Positions 6,556 through 10,020 of a stretch of 10,020 bases of DNA are shown piece after piece. How positions within the stretch are numbered: position 1 is the first letter of the stretch; each line of letters begins with the position of its first letter. The position numbers and the translations under genes are program-made. The notes beneath the pieces are model-generated. The model worked only from the letters and a program-made list of their open reading frames with translations. It had not been told where the DNA came from and made no database searches. Source of the stretch: an uncultured Rhodobacterales bacterium (lineage in GTDB: Bacteria; Pseudomonadota; Alphaproteobacteria; Rhodobacterales; Rhodobacteraceae); the NCBI GenBank assembly GCA_937901055.1, contig CALCGO010000366.1, positions 1-10,020 of the forward strand. Direction: 5' to 3'.

Positions 6556-6589
6556 CTATGGGGCTTTTGTGCATCGTCGTGAACGGCTG

Positions 6590-7708
6590 TTAACCCAACG
6601 CCGAAATCATTACCCGTCGATCAAAACTAACACTTTTGATCAAGGCAAATGCGTCTTGCCCGCGTTCCAACCCCAATTCGACCACTGCTTGCCGTGTGAT
6701 ACGCGCGCGCAAGGATTGGCTGCCAACAGCGAATGTAATCTCGGCGAAGGCGGTTTGTTCTTCTGCTTTGATATCGGATATTTTCGCGGCGATGGCGTTG
6801 CGGATACTGATGCCCTGTGGCCGTGAAGTGGCGACGGCCACATCGCGGGCACGGATGCGCAAGCGGATGCGATCACCGACCTTCAACGAGGCAACCATGG
6901 GCATGCGCAACACCTCACCCTCGAAATCCAGCGTGGTGATTTGGAAGTCGGCATCCTGTGCAGTGACGGTTACCTCCAAAAACGTACCAGCCTCGAATTT
7001 TCCGGTGAACTCGTGCATTTCTTGTGTGTCGAATATCTCTGGGACGGGGCCGCGCGTGCTGACATACCCATCTGGCGAAAGCAAGATTACCTCGTCGGCC
7101 AAGCGCGCGACCTCGTCTATCGCATGGCTGACGAAAATCGCAGGAACGCCAAATTCGCGTGGAATTTTTTCAAGGAACGGTAACAGCTCGGCTTTGCGGC
7201 GAATGTCGAGGGCTGACAGCGGTTCGTCCAACAACAGCAATTCCGGTTGGGTTAACAAAGTCCTACCCAAAGCGACACGCTGTTTTTCGCCACCCGAAAG
7301 TGTCGCAGGAAATTTATTAAGCAAGGTTAACAAATCCAGCGATTTGACCACGTGATCCATGGTGATCGGGTTGCTAACCTTCGGGCTGCGTTTCTCGGCG
7401 AATGCTAGATTTCCGGCCACATCAAGATGCGAAAACAGGCGGTCATCCTGAAAAACCATACCGACGGAGCGTTTGTGCGGGGGGCAAAAAATTCCAGCAT
7501 TGGAATCGCTCCAGATATCACCGTCATAGGTTAGCCTAAGGTTACCGCGGTTCTCGAAGCCAGCAATGATCCGCAACAAAGTGCTTTTGCCACTGCCGCT
7601 TGGGCCGAACAGGGCGGTGATTCCGCGCAACGAGATCGTCTCGTCAAATTCGATGGTGTGGTCCGCGAATGGAAGGCGCGCGCGGAGGCTTAGAGTTTTA
7701 ACGGACAT
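6590..7708 (-). CDS. modC: molybdate ABC transporter ATP-binding protein
   Basis: A 372-residue ATPase that powers molybdate import with ModB and ModA. The ABC domain has Walker A GPSGSGKST (35-43), Q-loop Q87 in VFQDDRLFSHLDV, signature LSGGEKQR (137-144), Walker B LLLLDEP with D161/E162, and switch H195 in SHAIDE. The C-terminal third ends in a single Mop/TOBE domain (from about GISIRNAI at 299 to IKSVSFDRR near 365), which in the family binds oxyanion and can feedback-inhibit transport. The ATG at 7708 is preferred to an in-frame GTG at 7717; either overlaps the modB end, by 11 bases for the ATG, so translation is coupled. It is the last gene of modABC. Sulfate/tungstate alternatives are unlikely given the Mop domain and operon order. 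Confidence 0.96.
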   Translation of the reverse strand: MSVKTLSLRARLPFADHTIEFDETISLRGITALFGPSGSGKSTLLRIIAGFENRGNLRLTYDGDIWSDSNAGIFCPPHKRSVGMVFQDDRLFSHLDVAGNLAFAEKRSPKVSNPITMDHVVKSLDLLTLLNKFPATLSGGEKQRVALGRTLLTQPELLLLDEPLSALDIRRKAELLPFLEKIPREFGVPAIFVSHAIDEVARLADEVILLSPDGYVSTRGPVPEIFDTQEMHEFTGKFEAGTFLEVTVTAQDADFQITTLDFEGEVLRMPMVASLKVGDRIRLRIRARDVAVATSRPQGISIRNAIAAKISDIKAEEQTAFAEITFAVGSQSLRARITRQAVVELGLERGQDAFALIKSVSFDRRVMISALG

Positions 7709-8372
7709 GAACCGCACCCCGCCGATTAAGAGCGTAAACCGCCATCAAGACGATAAACGAGAATATCATCAGGCCGCCCGCAAGCTGGTGGGCCTCGGCA
7801 TAGCGAAGTGTCTCGACATGTTCATAAATGGCGATGGATATTACCTTGGTTTCACCCGGAATATTGCCACCTACCATCAGGACTACGCCAAATTCGCCGA
7901 TGGTGTGCGTGAAACTAAGGACGATTGCCGTCAGAAACCCGCGTTTCGCCATAGGGACTGCAACGGTAAAAAATGCGTTAATAGGGGAGGCGCGGAGCGA
8001 GGCTGCTGCCTCCATCGGAGCGCGGCCAATGGCTTGGAACGCTGTCTGTAGCGGTTGCACCATGAACGGTAATGAATAGAACATCGAAGCGATGACCAAT
8101 CCGGTGAAAGAAAATGTTAAGGTCTCGCCGGTGATATCAACCCAGAAACGCCCGATTGTCGATGTCGGGCTAAGAAGGATCAGGAAGTAAAACCCGATGA
8201 CCGTCGGGGGTAGCACGATGGGTAATGCCGTTAGCGCCTCGATTACGGGGCGGGCTTTGGATTGTGTGTTGGCAAGCCACCACGCCAGCGGTGTGCCAAG
8301 CAGCAACAGGAAGAACGAGGTCGTTCCGGCCAGCTGGATGGTTAACCACAGGGGGGACAAGTCAGCCATCAT
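7698..8372 (-). CDS. modB: molybdate ABC transporter permease
   Basis: A 224-residue inner-membrane permease with about five hydrophobic segments (roughly 10-33, 45-67, 86-110, 146-168, 197-215) and a binding-protein-dependent transport EAA loop starting at residue 121 (EAAASLRAS...VAVP). Motifs common in ModB are LTALPIVLPPTVIGFY (47-62), TIGEFGVVLMVGGNIPGET (157-175) and the Tyr in SIAIYEHV. The loop that docks onto the ATPase normally has a Gly after EAAxxL; here that position is Arg127 (codon CGC, one base from GGC). It may be a subfamily trait. Two tandem ATGs open the frame: 8372 overlaps the modA TGA as ATGA, and 8369 as TGATG. The downstream modC start lies inside its end. Confidence 0.96.
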   Translation of the reverse strand: MMADLSPLWLTIQLAGTTSFFLLLLGTPLAWWLANTQSKARPVIEALTALPIVLPPTVIGFYFLILLSPTSTIGRFWVDITGETLTFSFTGLVIASMFYSLPFMVQPLQTAFQAIGRAPMEAAASLRASPINAFFTVAVPMAKRGFLTAIVLSFTHTIGEFGVVLMVGGNIPGETKVISIAIYEHVETLRYAEAHQLAGGLMIFSFIVLMAVYALNRRGAVHVR

Positions 8373-9130
8373 TCGGCCCCATAGCCATAAGTCCGGATGA
8401 TTTCTTTGGTGTGATCGCTTTGCAGATATGTCATAAAGGCATACGCCGCCGGGTTGCCGTTAGCGTGCAGTGTACGTACCGCGTCTTGGTGGATTGGGGC
8501 ATGCAATTCGGACGGAACGACCCAATAGCTGCCCTTCGCCACATTGCGCGGGCTGATGGCGTAGGCCAGTGCTACGATCCCAAGTTCGGCGTTACCACTG
8601 GCAACAAGGGCGTGGGTCTGTCCGATGTTTTCCCCCATGACTATCCGGTCTTGCAGTTCTTCCAACAGGCCAAGGGCGCTTAACGCTTCCTTAGCCGCTA
8701 CACCGTAGGGTGCAAGCTGCGGGTTGGCAATCGCGAGACGTCGGTAAGGTTCTGTTAACGCTTGCAATCCGGTTTCCCCGATGCGGTCAGCATCGACGCT
8801 CCAAAGTGCGAGTTGACCCGTCGCGTATGTGACTTGAGGGCCAAGGGTCAAACCATCGGCCATCAGGCGTTCGGGGCGGGCTTGGTCGGCTGCCAAAAAC
8901 ACGTCGAAAGGGGCGCCGTTAACGATTTGTGCATAAAGCTTTCCGGTCGAGCCTGTGACAATGGTCAATTCGTGTTCGGACGTCACCTCAAAGTCGGCCT
9001 TTAGCACATCCATAACTTCGGAAAAATTCGTAGCAACGGCGACTAGCGCGATTTCTGCCACAGCAACTTGTGGCGCAATGACCAAGGCCAATGCACATGA
9101 AAAATGTGTAATCCGCCTTTTGATTGCCAT
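8369..9130 (-). CDS. modA: molybdate ABC transporter periplasmic binding protein
   Basis: A 253-residue secreted solute-binding protein. Residues 1-25 form a signal peptide: basic MAIKRR, a hydrophobic core, and an AVA cleavage site before EIALVAVATNF. The mature protein carries ModA blocks ATNFSEV (33-39), TGSTGKLYAQIVNGAPFDVFLAAD split over 59-82, NPQLAPYGVAA (136-146) and ENIGQTHALVASGNAELGIVA (167-187), which line the oxyanion pocket. It captures molybdate (probably also tungstate) and delivers it to ModBC. The APYG block is typical of one ModA subgroup and not of the E. coli form. The start ATG has AGGGAC about 6 bases upstream. It heads modABC and faces the formate dehydrogenase-like gene across a 154-base divergent region. 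Confidence 0.95.
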   Translation of the reverse strand: MAIKRRITHFSCALALVIAPQVAVAEIALVAVATNFSEVMDVLKADFEVTSEHELTIVTGSTGKLYAQIVNGAPFDVFLAADQARPERLMADGLTLGPQVTYATGQLALWSVDADRIGETGLQALTEPYRRLAIANPQLAPYGVAAKEALSALGLLEELQDRIVMGENIGQTHALVASGNAELGIVALAYAISPRNVAKGSYWVVPSELHAPIHQDAVRTLHANGNPAAYAFMTYLQSDHTKEIIRTYGYGAE

Positions 9131-9157
9131 GACGTCCCTAGCTTTTATTTCGTTTGA

Positions 9158-9186
9158 AATTTAGGGGATGCGCTTGCCAATCACAA
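9158..9186 (-). promoter_or_regulatory. candidate modABC promoter with adjacent inverted repeat
   Basis: On the minus strand TTGTGA (9186-9181) and TAAATT (9163-9158) are 17 bases apart, each 4 of 6 to consensus, putting the start roughly 20 bases before the modA ATG. An inverted repeat ATTTC-GTTT-GAAAT (9147-9160) overlaps the -10 and start region and would be well placed for repression. It does not resemble the ModE/MopAB box (ATCGnTATATA half-sites), so the regulator is unknown. Confidence 0.4.
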
Positions 9187-9284
9187 GCATCGACGACCGA
9201 AATTGCTGTCGCTACGTCGTTTTGAGGCTAGGAGCGGTGCCGACTTGGTGTATGTTGCCCTGAGATAACTATCGAGGTGTTGAA

Positions 9285-10020
9285 ATGGCTCCGTTGGATC
9301 AACGAAAAGGTGTTTGGAAGTCCGGAAAAGGCAAAGGGCGACGCACGCCCAAAGGCCGGCAACTGGATGAAACCGCATGGAAAGATATCGAGCAACTGCT
9401 TGGTTCGCGTCCTCGTAGCCGTGATCTGCTAATTGAATACTTACACCTAATTCAAGACGAATACGGGCACTTGTCTGCTGCGCATTTGCGCGCGCTTGCC
9501 GAGGAAATGGGACTTTCGATGGCCGAGGTTTACGAAGTCGCCAGCTTCTATGCCCATTTTGATATTGTTAAGGAAGGGGAGACGGCGCCACCTTCGTTAA
9601 CAATTCGTGTATGCGATTCCCTTTCGTGCGAGCTGGCTGGCGCCGAAAAGTTGCTATCCGAACTTGGGGAAAAGTATTCGGCGGGCGATCTGCGTGTTCT
9701 TCGCGCGCCGTGCATGGGGCGGTGTGATACGGCGCCGGTGTTGGAACTGGGGCATAACCATATTGACCATGCCACGGTTGAATCGGTCGAAGCTGCGATT
9801 GAAGCTAACGACGTACATCCGCATCTGCCTGATTACGAAACCGCTGAAGAGTATTATGACAAAGGTGGCTACAACGTTTTTTATGAGATGATTACCGGCA
9901 AGATTACGGTGGAACAGGTTATCGAAACGGTCGCAGCGTCAGGATTGCGCGGGCTAGGAGGTGCAGGATTTCCGACTGCCAAAAAATGGGGATTTGTGAG
10001 AGCTGAGCAAGGCCCTCGAT
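9285..10020 (+). CDS. fused NuoE/NuoF-type diaphorase subunit, probably NAD-dependent formate dehydrogenase beta subunit (5' part)
   Basis: The first 245 codons of a gene cut by the right edge. Residues about 30-175 are a NuoE-like thioredoxin-fold [2Fe-2S] domain: helical EVYEVASFYAHF (81-92), then cluster cysteines C110, C115 (CDSLSC), C143 and C147 (CMGRC). After a linker (LPDYETAEEYYDKGGYN) a NuoF-like domain begins, with the FMN/NADH loop GLRGLGGAGFPTAKKW at 220-235. Such NuoE-NuoF fusions in alphaproteobacteria usually pass electrons from a molybdenum formate dehydrogenase to NAD+; Rhodobacter has separate FdsG and FdsB. A basic N-terminal tail (8-25) precedes the domain. The ATG follows GAGGT by about 7 bases. 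It is divergent from modABC, which supplies molybdenum. A NAD-reducing hydrogenase (HoxF) or another diaphorase remains possible, because the catalytic subunit lies outside the window. Confidence 0.85.
   Translation, partial: MAPLDQRKGVWKSGKGKGRRTPKGRQLDETAWKDIEQLLGSRPRSRDLLIEYLHLIQDEYGHLSAAHLRALAEEMGLSMAEVYEVASFYAHFDIVKEGETAPPSLTIRVCDSLSCELAGAEKLLSELGEKYSAGDLRVLRAPCMGRCDTAPVLELGHNHIDHATVESVEAAIEANDVHPHLPDYETAEEYYDKGGYNVFYEMITGKITVEQVIETVAASGLRGLGGAGFPTAKKWGFVRAEQGPR

Noticed and set aside
6636..7355. A 239-codon plus-strand open frame opposite modC
   Set aside because: It is antisense to a confident ATPase gene, has no family resemblance and no convincing ribosome binding site.
9245..9271. 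TTGGTG and TAACTA as a plus-strand promoter for the formate dehydrogenase-like gene
   Set aside because: The spacing is only 15 bases and the boxes are weak, so it was not listed as a feature.
9181..9378. A 65-codon minus-strand frame across the modA/formate dehydrogenase divergent region
   Set aside because: It overlaps the start of the formate dehydrogenase-like gene in antisense and has no recognisable motif or clear ribosome binding site.
1..10020. Mobile elements, CRISPR arrays, phage genes or a novel defence cassette
   Set aside because: Nearly all the sequence is explained by housekeeping and transport genes in compact operons; no direct-repeat arrays, transposase, integrase or orphan multi-gene cassette was seen.

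Overview
The window looks like ordinary alphaproteobacterial chromosome, most likely from a Rhodobacterales (roseobacter-type) marine bacterium. This is judged from protein resemblance (Lys1-type saccharopine dehydrogenase, fused NuoE/NuoF-type formate dehydrogenase subunit, DUF924 protein), the moderate GC content and the tightly packed operons. The species cannot be fixed from sequence reading alone. I see no insertion sequence, CRISPR array, phage gene or integrase.

Layout from left to right. (1) Minus-strand pair: a YheS-type ABC-F ATPase (123-1967) followed by the N-terminus of a MarC-family membrane protein cut by the left edge (1-123), joined by a TGATG stop/start overlap. (2) ndk on the plus strand (2107-2529), divergent from the ABC-F gene, with a rho-independent terminator that lies inside the 3' coding end of the convergent neighbour. 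(3) A minus-strand operon read from about 5567 down to 2526: purM, purN, a Lys1-type saccharopine dehydrogenase and a small TfoX C-terminal-domain protein. The joints are ATGA (purM/purN), a 9-base gap (purN/dehydrogenase) and an 8-base overlap (dehydrogenase/TfoX-like). (4) A plus-strand tRNA gene with anticodon CAT (5674-5750) and its own promoter candidate. (5) A minus-strand DUF924 gene (5844-6479). (6) A minus-strand molybdate transporter operon, modA-modB-modC (9130 down to 6590), all coupled by overlaps. (7) On the plus strand, 154 bases from modA and divergent from it, the start of a fused NuoE/NuoF-type diaphorase subunit, most likely the beta subunit of a NAD-dependent molybdenum formate dehydrogenase, cut by the right edge (9285-10020).

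The most coherent biological unit is the right third: a high-affinity molybdate importer placed head to head with a subunit of what is probably a molybdoenzyme, suggesting metal supply and enzyme are co-located. The middle operon joins two de novo purine steps (AIR synthetase and GAR transformylase) with a lysine/saccharopine oxidoreductase of fungal Lys1 type, which has no obvious pathway link to purines. No gap without a gene exceeds 300 bases; the longest are the 154-base modA/formate dehydrogenase divergent region and the 139-base ABC-F/ndk divergent region. I do not see strong evidence of an undescribed system; the findings listed are modest and checkable.
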